This document shows positions 1 to 7,155 of a DNA stretch of 64,000 bases, one piece after another (the stretch's first letter is position 1; each line of letters starts with the position of its first letter). The translations under genes were made by a program, and so were the position numbers. The notes beneath the pieces are model-generated. The model did no database searches and was not told the origin of the DNA. It saw nothing but the letters and a program-made list of their open reading frames with translations. The DNA comes from Hafnia psychrotolerans (GTDB taxonomy: Bacteria; Pseudomonadota; Gammaproteobacteria; Enterobacterales; Enterobacteriaceae), in assembly GCF_014639435.1 (NCBI RefSeq), contig NZ_BMFZ01000001.1:358748-422747 (forward strand), written 5' to 3'.

Positions 1-64
1 TCATTGGTCCGACGGCAACGACGGCAGCTAACACATGTACAACTTTAATCAGGTCATAATTCAT
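1..64 (-). CDS. Partial small integral membrane protein, N-terminus only
   Basis: Only the first 21 codons lie in the window and the gene runs off its left edge. The peptide starts MNYDLIKVVHVLAAVVAVGP, a short polar start followed by a hydrophobic helix. This resembles the start of DUF2269-type integral membrane proteins, but the fragment is too short to assign a family. A GGAAGAG ribosome binding site lies just upstream of the ATG at 64, which supports this start. No function is claimed. Confidence 0.5.
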   Translation of the reverse strand, partial: MNYDLIKVVHVLAAVVAVGPM

Positions 65-166
65 CGTAACTCTTCCAGTAAAATCAATAAGTCGTGATAA
101 ATTACTGGCGAGCGTTAGTGTTAAGAATGTTCAAAAATGACTTCTTTAAGAACAAAACTGACAACC

Positions 167-949
167 TTAATCAGCCTGATGTGCAGTACTCAAATTCAGC
201 GCCTGTAAATATCGGCGAACTTCCCCCGGACAGTTATCCGCCACACGTCTAAACCAGTGACCGAAAGAATCACCTGAAGAAAATCCTAACATCATCGAAA
301 GCTGTTCATTCGTTGCGCCGTTTGCCAGACCTTGCCACGCGACGGCCAGCAGCATGCGATTGTGCCATTCGGTATAACGTAAACCCGTATCTTTACGAAA
401 CAGCCGTGCCAGGGTTCTTTCTGTTGCACCGACTTTAGCTCCCCACTGGGCCAGACTGAGACGCTGTGACGGATTGCCCAACAGGCTGTCGGTGACCTTT
501 TTCAGGCGGGGATCCTTAGGCAGCGGCAGCGTTAAATTGCTGGCTGGCATCTCCTCAATTTCTTCAAACAGCAGCTGCAACATGTTATTACGGCGTTTTA
601 TACAAACCGGACGATCGGCACTGGCAAGACGATCGCACAGCGCGGTTATCAGAAAGGAGGCCTCAATAAGTTTGACCTCAGAGACAAAAGAATCACACAG
701 TTCCGGCGCGATATACATGACGGTAAGGTCAACGCGATTATAAGCTTCCCCCGAATGCAGGGTATTGGGCGGTATCCATACCGCCATGCCTGACTTCATT
801 AACCAGTGTTGCTCCTGAGTGTGTCCGTGCAGCACACCGTGTTTCACCAAAACAAACTGTCCGAGTGGGTGACGGTGAGGTAGATGCTCATCTTCATCTA
901 CCCGGTCGAGCACACGTTCAATAACAAGCGCATCGTTTTCTAACGTCAT
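167..949 (-). CDS. AraC-family transcriptional regulator with N-terminal cupin
   Basis: This 260-residue DNA-binding regulator has an N-terminal cupin-like sensor (about residues 20-95, with the HxHPxGQ-type start typical of AraC_binding cupins). Its C-terminal AraC/XylS double helix-turn-helix spans about residues 160-250; TERTLARLFRKDTGLRYTEW is the first-helix region and GFSSGDSFGHWFRR the second. The ATG at 949 has an AAGGGA ribosome binding site. It lies 24 bp downstream of, and on the same strand as, a broken MFS exporter gene. Regulators of this shape often control a neighbouring efflux gene (for example NimR with NimT), so its original target may be lost. The ligand is unknown. Confidence 0.85.
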   Translation of the reverse strand: MTLENDALVIERVLDRVDEDEHLPHRHPLGQFVLVKHGVLHGHTQEQHWLMKSGMAVWIPPNTLHSGEAYNRVDLTVMYIAPELCDSFVSEVKLIEASFLITALCDRLASADRPVCIKRRNNMLQLLFEEIEEMPASNLTLPLPKDPRLKKVTDSLLGNPSQRLSLAQWGAKVGATERTLARLFRKDTGLRYTEWHNRMLLAVAWQGLANGATNEQLSMMLGFSSGDSFGHWFRRVADNCPGEVRRYLQALNLSTAHQAD

Positions 950-973
950 TGCTTCCCTTCATTTTCTTAAATA

Positions 974-1534
974 CTAAGCTGAATAACCTTTCGGCAACCA
1001 TAGCGTAAAGACTAAGCCAACCAGCATGCAAACCCCTAGCGTGGCGAAGCATCCCTGGAAAGCATAGACCTCAGATAAACGCAGTTGGAGTGTGGCGAGG
1101 GCATTAACACCCAGTGCCGCGCCCATATTTCGCAAGAATTGTACCGTTGCAGTCCAGGCACCGAGGTGTTCTGCCGGTACCTTGTTTTGGGTAAAGACTA
1201 ACGTGGTGGTTGCCGCAAACCCCATGCCAAGACCAATCATTAATAATGCGCCTGCAATAATATATCGGCTTTGGTGCGAGAGGCCGGGCATGACAAGGAA
1301 AGCGCCAAGTGTAAGCAGTAGCATGCCGATAAAGGCATTTTTTCTGTAACCGGACTTCGCTAATCTCGCGCCACAAACGGCTGCCCCGATAACCCATCCC
1401 AACGCCGCAAGCATAATTAATAATCCCGTTGAGGCGGCTTGCTGATTAAGCGCTAAGGGTAATAAAGTCACGGAAGTATATAGCCCTGCGCTTGACAGCA
1501 AAACCAAAGTCACTCTTCCGTTTAAAGCTATCAA
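974..1534 (-). pseudogene. MFS drug-exporter remnant, C-terminal half only
   Basis: The 186 residues have about six hydrophobic segments and the Gly/Ala-rich pattern of the C-terminal half of a major facilitator exporter (LGWVIGAAVCGARLAKSGYR, then GMGFAATTTLVFTQNKVPAEHLG). A full MFS exporter has 12-14 helices and about 400-500 residues, so the N-terminal half is missing. The reading frame has only a TTG near its start with no clear ribosome binding site. Upstream, the frame stays open for about 16 codons before a stop. It is probably the stump of an exporter once paired with the downstream AraC regulator. A functional half-size protein is unlikely. Confidence 0.7.
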
Positions 1535-1673
1535 AGATGTTTCTGGGGGCAGCAGAGAGTCAGAAGCGGCATTCCTGAATCATTGGAGTACCCGATCACT
1601 CGCCAAAATGCTGGGATGTTTAAAGCGGCTTTCAGGTCACTACTCAACGAAAACCGCTTATACCGGGATGATC

Positions 1674-2195
1674 TTACTGGTTATGATCCCTCAGGAAAAC
1701 GGTCAGAACGTCCTTCGCAGGTGTCCCACCACATTCCGAAACCAGCCAGCCTACAGCGCCTCGATGGTATGTTCCGTGAAAAAGCACGTGGTTGAGCATA
1801 TCAATGGCTTTCATCTCTCCGTCACCTCCATCCACGAACCTGAATTTAATCGTTTCACCGAGGTTTGCTACAGTCATCGAGTTGACATGCTGGATATACC
1901 AGTCCGTACATTCGGCCATTTTCACTTTAAGCTCATCTAATGATGGCGTTTCTCGTGTATTCAGGGCCGTGTAACCATGTTGCTGACCCGTGATATTAGC
2001 TCTGAAAATCATATCCACTACGTGTATATGGTTCATCAGCCTTAGCATCAGGTGATGTTTCTCCACGTAAAAGGAGCTGTCTATCTCTTGTATTGCCTGG
2101 AGTGTTTCGGAATCAATCCAGCGTTTATATTTCAGCAACGTAACTATTGTGTCTTTATCCCTGATTGGCTCCAGATTTTTATGCGCAGATATCAT
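1674..2195 (-). CDS. DinB-family putative metal-dependent protein
   Basis: The 173 residues fit the DinB/YfiT-like four-helix-bundle fold. Visible candidate metal ligands are His56/His58 in NHIHVVD and His140 with His144 in HGTYHRGA, the usual three-histidine pattern of the family. Family members bind a divalent metal, and some act as thiol-dependent S-transferases, but most have no known substrate. The length is typical. It stands alone between the MFS stump and the shikimate dehydrogenase-like gene on the same strand. The ribosome binding site before the ATG at 2195 is weak. The family call is firm; no reaction can be assigned. Confidence 0.8.
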   Translation of the reverse strand: MISAHKNLEPIRDKDTIVTLLKYKRWIDSETLQAIQEIDSSFYVEKHHLMLRLMNHIHVVDMIFRANITGQQHGYTALNTRETPSLDELKVKMAECTDWYIQHVNSMTVANLGETIKFRFVDGGDGEMKAIDMLNHVLFHGTYHRGAVGWLVSECGGTPAKDVLTVFLRDHNQ

Positions 2196-2431
2196 ATCAA
2201 AAGACCGGCACTGAGTTCCTCATCGCATTAACGAATCAGAATGCCAGCTTGCACCACGGTTGTTCTGCCAGGTTTCTCGTCGGTCAGAATACCTCGCGGT
2301 TCGTGATGTATTCACTGTGGCATGACGTCCTTCACTCTTGACCCGTTGAACTCACTGCTCGTAGAAAAGATGGCGGCCTTTTAGCTGAACTGCGTTGTGA
2401 AATAAGTGGACGTTGTGAACCTGACGGAGCA

Positions 2432-3244
2432 TTAATTTTCCAAACGAAGCATGAAATCCAGCATTAACTTAATCTGGGCATCAAGCATCGCTCTACCTGT
2501 GTGAATGGGAAGTTTTTGCTGTTCAGCCAGACTGATTAGACGGGTTTTTTCAGGAAAAATCACGATGTCGCAGACAAGGGTCTTTGGCCCCAGCTTTTCA
2601 ATAGAGAAAGGCAAATCAGTGTTTTCCCCCATCCCCAAAGATGTCGCATTGATTGCAATATCGACCTGTTCCGGAATGTTAGTACCGACATTTATGTTTA
2701 TATTTGGGAAAAGACCAGAAAGCTTTTTAATCAGTTCAACTGACTTTTCCAGCGTCCGGTTATAAATGAGTAGTTCAGCAGGTTTTCGGTCGGCCATGGC
2801 GTGTGCGATGGCTGAGCCAGCACCCCCTGTCCCAGCCAGGTAAATCTTGCTACCTTCAATATTGATCCCACGATTCAAAAGACTCAATGCAAACCCTTCA
2901 CCGTCAAGCATATCGCCGTACAACAATCCTTCGTTATCTCTTCTGATAACATTACACCCCCCAACCGCCACCGCAGTTTCACTGGCTGAATCAATAAATG
3001 AAAGCGTCCGCTGCTTGTGGGGCATGGTTATAATAGCCCCCCGAAAATTCAGCATAGATTTTAGGCCATCAAGTACATTCTGAAGGCCGATAGGTTTTAC
3101 ATGAAGCGGTACCATCAACACGTCGGAGATATTTTCTGTGTGAAGCGCTGTATTTATCATAAGCGGTGCGCTTACCTGAACTATCGGATCTCCGATGATG
3201 GATAAAAGTTGCAATTTCCCGCTCACGATACTGAGTTCATTCAT
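2432..3244 (-). CDS. Shikimate dehydrogenase family protein (AroE-like paralogue)
   Basis: The protein has the AroE two-domain plan: an N-terminal substrate domain and a Rossmann domain with GTGGAG at about residues 138-143. The catalytic Lys is present in TMPHK (about residue 77), with an Asp in GDMLDGEGF (about residue 114). Two features depart from housekeeping AroE. The usual HSxSP substrate motif reads VQVSAPLM, and the NTDxxG segment is changed. It may therefore act on quinate or a related compound, or have another role. The ATG at 3244 is chosen because GGGGA lies 5 bases upstream; an ATG at 3274 would add 10 residues but lacks a ribosome binding site. The surrounding region shows gene decay. 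Confidence 0.8.
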   Translation of the reverse strand: MNELSIVSGKLQLLSIIGDPIVQVSAPLMINTALHTENISDVLMVPLHVKPIGLQNVLDGLKSMLNFRGAIITMPHKQRTLSFIDSASETAVAVGGCNVIRRDNEGLLYGDMLDGEGFALSLLNRGINIEGSKIYLAGTGGAGSAIAHAMADRKPAELLIYNRTLEKSVELIKKLSGLFPNININVGTNIPEQVDIAINATSLGMGENTDLPFSIEKLGPKTLVCDIVIFPEKTRLISLAEQQKLPIHTGRAMLDAQIKLMLDFMLRLEN

Positions 3245-3509
3245 ATCTGTCCCCATAGAAAGATCTTCAATCATTTGATGCTACATACGAGGATAAGTTA
3301 ATCCGATGTCAGCGTCATTTGGTTGATGTCAGCCTTGCGCTTGTTGAAAAAGTATCACCTTGAGGGTGAGACCTCATTCGAAAAATGGCTAGTTGCACTT
3401 CTGGACAGAGCGTCTTTCAGCGTCAATGCCCATTCCTCGCACATTGTGGCAGTTACACCTTTATGGTATTGCTTTTGTTGAATTCTTCATGGAGAGAGGT
3501 AAGCCAAAA

Positions 3510-3665
3510 ATGACAGAACGAGGCAGTATCTTCGATACCATCATTAACCGGACCGATTCTCCCTCAATCAAGTGGGGTCGTTACCAAAGGGCTGAAATTA
3601 TTTCATTTGGTACCGCCGACATGGATTTTCAGTCCCCACCATGTATTCGTGATGCACTAATATAA
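3510..3665 (+). pseudogene. MalY/PatB-like aminotransferase, 5' fragment
   Basis: A good ribosome binding site (GGAGAGAGG) precedes an ATG that opens a 51-codon frame. The peptide includes FDTIINRTDSPSIKWGRY and then TADMDFQSPPCIRDAL. This matches the N-terminus of PLP-dependent MalY/PatB C-S lyase-like aminotransferases, where DMDF(x)xPPxIxxAL is characteristic. Full proteins are about 390 residues, so nearly 90% is missing, including the PLP lysine. The frame ends directly in a terminator hairpin, so a deletion joint probably lies near 3660. Confidence 0.75.
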
Positions 3666-3703
3666 AAAAACCGCCTCAGTGTTAGCTGTAGGCGGTTTTT
3701 TTT
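3664..3703. terminator. Bidirectional rho-independent terminator
   Basis: A stem of ACCGCCT paired with AGGCGGT (about 3670-3696) is flanked by an A-run on the left and a T-run on the right, so it can end transcription on either strand. It lies just downstream of yohP on the minus strand and abuts the truncated aminotransferase on the plus strand. Confidence 0.85.
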
Positions 3704-3735
3704 CAGCAAAATCGAATGTAGGGCAGAACAACCGG

Positions 3736-3819
3736 TTAGAAGATCAGTTTGAATACGCCGGTCAGGGTCAGTAAACCGACAATAAAAATAATGGCGATGA
3801 TCCACAGTATAATTTTCAT
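3736..3819 (-). CDS. yohP: Small membrane protein YohP
   Basis: This 27-residue frame begins MKIILWIIAIIFIVGLLTLT and ends GVFKLIF, a single transmembrane helix. It is nearly the same as E. coli YohP (also 27 residues, ending GVFKMIF), a known inner-membrane small protein of unclear role. A GAGGG ribosome binding site lies six bases before the ATG. A terminator follows at 3664-3703. The nearby yohC supports the assignment, because both genes belong to the same yoh region in E. coli. Confidence 0.85.
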   Translation of the reverse strand: MKIILWIIAIIFIVGLLTLTGVFKLIF

Positions 3820-3913
3820 GCGCTATCCCTCAAGATGGTGTTGTCGGTAAAATCATCTTCTGTAAGCCGATGATATCCTTCACACAGTATAGGCAAGATC
3901 GCAGATTTTGCTG

Positions 3914-4573
3914 TTAACCTTCCTCAAATTGCCTTTTGCGCAGATGTTCAATGGCCACACGCAATCCACAGCGCGGGCTGGTGAGCGGCACGCCAAACTG
4001 AGTTAATTCGGCGGCACCTGACATCGAAGCCTGTGCCAGTGCTACCCGGTCGACACCTTGCTGGAATGCACGGTCGGCAGCGGCAGCAACATTCTGCAAA
4101 TATCCGGCGATATCCCCGGCCATAAATTTTTCCCATGCCCCTTCAACCCACTTAAATTCCATTTCCGCCTGGGGGTGATGGTTAACCTGTTCAAACAGTT
4201 TTTTCGTCGGTTCCAACGTCGTTTGCACGGCATAGAGTACCTGTGTTTTGCCCGCTCGGGACATCGCCTGTATGGCTAAAGCCTGGTCGACACGCCATAC
4301 CGGCACCAAAGCCAGATCACTGGCGACAGCGGCGGCCGGTCCCAAGGTTGAACAGGTTAGCAACACCAGATCTGCCGTTTGTGCCAGTTCCAGTAGCACG
4401 TCGACGGTCTGCTGCTGAATGTCGGCAGTCAGCCCGCCAGCATTCGCCGCAGCCAGTAAAAGATCGGGGCGTAAATGATGAGACAACCGGTCTGGTGTCA
4501 GGCCTAGTTGGTCGGCTGTAGCGTTGAAAACCGCGATATTGCTGTCGGCGGTATGTAAACAGGCTATGCGCAA
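3914..4573 (-). CDS. Aspartate/glutamate racemase family protein
   Basis: The 219-residue cytosolic protein has the tandem alpha/beta plan of the Asp/Glu racemase and hydantoin racemase superfamily. The first catalytic cysteine is plain (Cys74 in LLTCSTLGPA). Where the second usually sits, the sequence reads ALAQASM, with Ala/Ser in place of Cys. Members with one cysteine are often lyases, isomerases or decarboxylases rather than two-base racemases, so racemase activity should not be assumed. The start is a TTG at 4573 with GGAG five bases upstream. It is monocistronic, between yohP and yohC. Confidence 0.75.
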   Translation of the reverse strand: MRIACLHTADSNIAVFNATADQLGLTPDRLSHHLRPDLLLAAANAGGLTADIQQQTVDVLLELAQTADLVLLTCSTLGPAAAVASDLALVPVWRVDQALAIQAMSRAGKTQVLYAVQTTLEPTKKLFEQVNHHPQAEMEFKWVEGAWEKFMAGDIAGYLQNVAAAADRAFQQGVDRVALAQASMSGAAELTQFGVPLTSPRCGLRVAIEHLRKRQFEEG

Positions 4574-4902
4574 AGTGGCTCCGAAGGTGATGGGGTGATA
4601 GACACCGCTTATATAATGTTCAGCATTATAGGCGCAGGGTGGTGAAAATCATTCAGGAAATAAAGGTAAAGAAGACAAACAGGATTGCTCTTACAAGATG
4701 GGGATAACTGCGGTGAGGTTATGTTTGCGGCTTAAGGTTGAATGTTGCCGTTTTGATCATAACTAAGCACATCGCCGATGGGGGACTATAATTAACTCAG
4801 GCCGCCACCTTCTTTATGCCCCAAGACACTACTGTCCCCGGCATCCCGGAAGGATATTTCACCCGCGCCGCTGGCGGCTTTCGGCGTTGATGGGGGTGTA
4901 CT
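4574..4902. other. Intergenic region between the racemase-like gene and yohC
   Basis: This 329-base stretch holds the divergent promoter area of the two flanking genes. A TATAAT box lies at 4787-4792, but no good -35 stands 17 bases before it. A 24-codon ATG frame at 4816 has no supporting family. Nothing else was recognised. Confidence 0.4.
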
Positions 4903-5493
4903 ATGGTCAATCATGTCTGGGGACTGATGTCCCATCCCGGCCCTGAACTGCAACGAATCCAGCGTGAGAGGGAAACTGTCTCACACCTTTATTATCATCA
5001 CGTATTGTTACTGGCGCTGATCCCGGTGGTGTGTTCCTTTATCGGTACCACTCAACTGGGGTGGAATTTTGGCGATGGTCAGAACCTGCTGGTCTCCCTG
5101 TTCACTGCCGCCTACATTGCCGTAATTTTTTACGTCATGATGTTGGGCGCCGTGGCACTCATGGGGCGGATAATCTACTGGATGGCACGCCGTTATGACA
5201 GCCGCCCAACGCTCGATAGCTGCATCGTTTTCGCTGGGTATGTGGCGACGCCGATGTTCCTGAGCGGTATTGTCGCGCTCTACCCGATGGTCTGGTTATG
5301 CCTGTTTGTCGGGCTGATAGGTCTTTGCTACAGCGGTTATCTGCTGTATCTCGGTATTCCTAACTTCCTCAATATCGACCAACGCGAAGGATTTCTGTTC
5401 TCCAGTTCAACGTTGGCAATGGGCGTTTTGGTGCTGGAGTTGCTGCTGGCACTGACCGTATTGATGTGGGGTTACGGAACGAAACTATTTTGA
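4903..5493 (+). CDS. yohC: Inner membrane protein YohC (YIP1 family)
   Basis: The 196-residue protein has about five hydrophobic helices and matches E. coli YohC along its length, with shared blocks such as IGTTQLGWNFGDG, VFAGYVATPMFLSG and GYLLYLGIPNFLNI. It belongs to the YIP1-like family; the physiological role is unknown. A G-rich ribosome binding site (GGGGGTG) lies upstream of the ATG. Two hairpins without strong T-tracts follow the stop codon (5510-5527 and 5572-5602). Confidence 0.92.
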   Translation: MVNHVWGLMSHPGPELQRIQRERETVSHLYYHHVLLLALIPVVCSFIGTTQLGWNFGDGQNLLVSLFTAAYIAVIFYVMMLGAVALMGRIIYWMARRYDSRPTLDSCIVFAGYVATPMFLSGIVALYPMVWLCLFVGLIGLCYSGYLLYLGIPNFLNIDQREGFLFSSSTLAMGVLVLELLLALTVLMWGYGTKLF

Positions 5494-5816
5494 GGCTTTG
5501 ATGCAATTTCCCCGCCTGCGGGCGGGGATCTCACTTCAGTCTGATCTATCTCTGCATCACATCGACAAAGAAAGCCGGAATAGGCTAACCTGACTCCGGC
5601 TTACTTTCTGCGCCATCCTGCCTAAAGTCCGCTATTGTGGCTAAACAAAAAAGTGCTGCCTGTCATACGTAGGCGCAATGAATCCGCCTATACTCGCGCT
5701 TAAGATAGCCCGAAAAAAAGAAATCCTCTTTTATACCCAGAGTTATTGGATTTTGATACACATCAGCGCTGTATTAGGTGTGTCCTAAATATTTATTGCG
5801 AGTGAGCGCGACAAAA
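5494..5816. other. Intergenic region with two hairpins
   Basis: This 323-base stretch contains a GC-rich hairpin at 5510-5527 (CCCCGCC/GGCGGGG) and a second at 5572-5602 (AAGCCGGA/TCCGGCTT) followed by ACTTTCT. They are probably the transcription end of yohC. The remainder should contain the promoter of the next gene, but no clear box was found. Confidence 0.5.
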
Positions 5817-6902
5817 ATGAGCGTTATTCAGAGCCTTATCAAACAAGCATTTGGAACCACTAACGGTCATGAAGCTGCCAGTTTTTTGGCTAGCGCCTGC
5901 AACCGGATGAAGACGATGGATAAAATCTTCATCGCCCGAGAAGTGGAAAGTGCGCTCAAAGGTGTCAGCTTCATTCGTCCCGACGCAGAGAGCAGCGTAA
6001 AAGCTAAGACAAAAACGATCTATAAGGACTCCGCCGTCACGCTCGAGAAGCTGGCCATGTTGGAAAGGCAGGTTCGCAGCCTGACTAACGAACTTGCCGT
6101 GACACGCAGTAAAGTCAGCAACAGCAATGCAGAAGATGTTGAGCGGATGAAAACGGAGATCCTCCGCCTGAATACGCGGATGACAGAACTACAACGACAG
6201 TCAGAAATACAGAAAAAACAGTACGCCGACGAGCTGGCATTGATTCGCACACGCCAGTGGACAGCGGGGAATTCAAATTCTGTCGAGCTGGATGCGGCGA
6301 ATGATTTGATCACCTACATCGGCAGCCAGATGGCCGCACTGGCTTCGACACGCGATGCCCTGCAACAGCGTTTAAACCAGGTGGAAACCGACTCTAACTG
6401 CCGGGTGCGTGAGGAAGAAGATAAACGCCACGCATCAAACCGCAGGGCGGATGGCAACTACGCACTGCTCGGGCAGCAGAAAGAATTGACCTTAGAGGCT
6501 AACCGTAAAATCACTCGGCTTCGCGCGAGTCTCAAACTCGAAGAGCTTGAAGGGTTGTCTGCGAAAAATGAAACGGCGAAATTGAAAAAACAGATCGCTG
6601 AACTGGAAGATGAAAACAGCCAGTTAGCGGAGGAATCCCGCAATAATTATGATGACTGTGAGAGGCTGAGCAACGCCCTGGAACGCATTGCTAAAGAGTT
6701 TGCTGCCTATAAAGCGAAAAAAGAACGTTTCACCCGATGGTTCCACGCGCCGAGTGCCATGATGAGCCTTGCGGCGATGGGGTTCATGATGTACTCCGAA
6801 GCACAACCCGGACACCTGTTGGAGAGCTTCACTCCCGCCGTTTTTCTGGGGGTGGTGGTCTATGCGCTTTCCCACATGATCGTCTGGAGCCGGAAAGTGT
6901 AA
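5817..6902 (+). CDS. Hypothetical coiled-coil protein with C-terminal membrane anchor
   Basis: I do not recognise this 361-residue protein. Residues about 60-300 are rich in Glu, Lys, Arg, Leu and Gln with heptad-like spacing, so a long coiled coil is likely. The C-terminus has two hydrophobic segments (about SAMMSLAAMGFMMYSE and PAVFLGVVVYALSHMIVW) and ends in a basic tail, as in a membrane-tethered protein with a long cytosolic arm. The ATG at 5817 is preferred; a GTG at 5778 would add 13 residues but has no ribosome binding site. It is a single-gene unit between yohC and pqqU. A scaffold, partition or envelope-tether role is possible, but no family supports one. Confidence 0.7.
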   Translation: MSVIQSLIKQAFGTTNGHEAASFLASACNRMKTMDKIFIAREVESALKGVSFIRPDAESSVKAKTKTIYKDSAVTLEKLAMLERQVRSLTNELAVTRSKVSNSNAEDVERMKTEILRLNTRMTELQRQSEIQKKQYADELALIRTRQWTAGNSNSVELDAANDLITYIGSQMAALASTRDALQQRLNQVETDSNCRVREEEDKRHASNRRADGNYALLGQQKELTLEANRKITRLRASLKLEELEGLSAKNETAKLKKQIAELEDENSQLAEESRNNYDDCERLSNALERIAKEFAAYKAKKERFTRWFHAPSAMMSLAAMGFMMYSEAQPGHLLESFTPAVFLGVVVYALSHMIVWSRKV

Positions 6903-7155
6903 CGGCAAAGCCATCGCTGGCATGGATTGCCAAACCTTTCAGTGCACTCTGTGTGCGCTATTTTGTTAAAAAGTTATATTTGTAAAGTTGCGTATATACT
7001 AACAGGAAGAAAAAAACTATAGTGAACACCTTCCTGACTCTCAATCAGATTGATGGTTTTTTGTCTACTCCAAACGTCTAAAAATGGGATGTGTGTCGTA
7101 ATTTAAATCGGCCCGTCAACTCGCGTTTTTAGCTAAAAACAAAAGAACGCCTAAA

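Noticed and set aside
4816-4890. 24-codon frame between the racemase-like gene and yohC
   Set aside because: No clear ribosome binding site, no hydrophobic or conserved pattern, and no known small-protein match.
5778-5816. Earlier GTG start for the coiled-coil protein
   Set aside because: No ribosome binding site precedes it, and the 13 added residues show no conserved feature.
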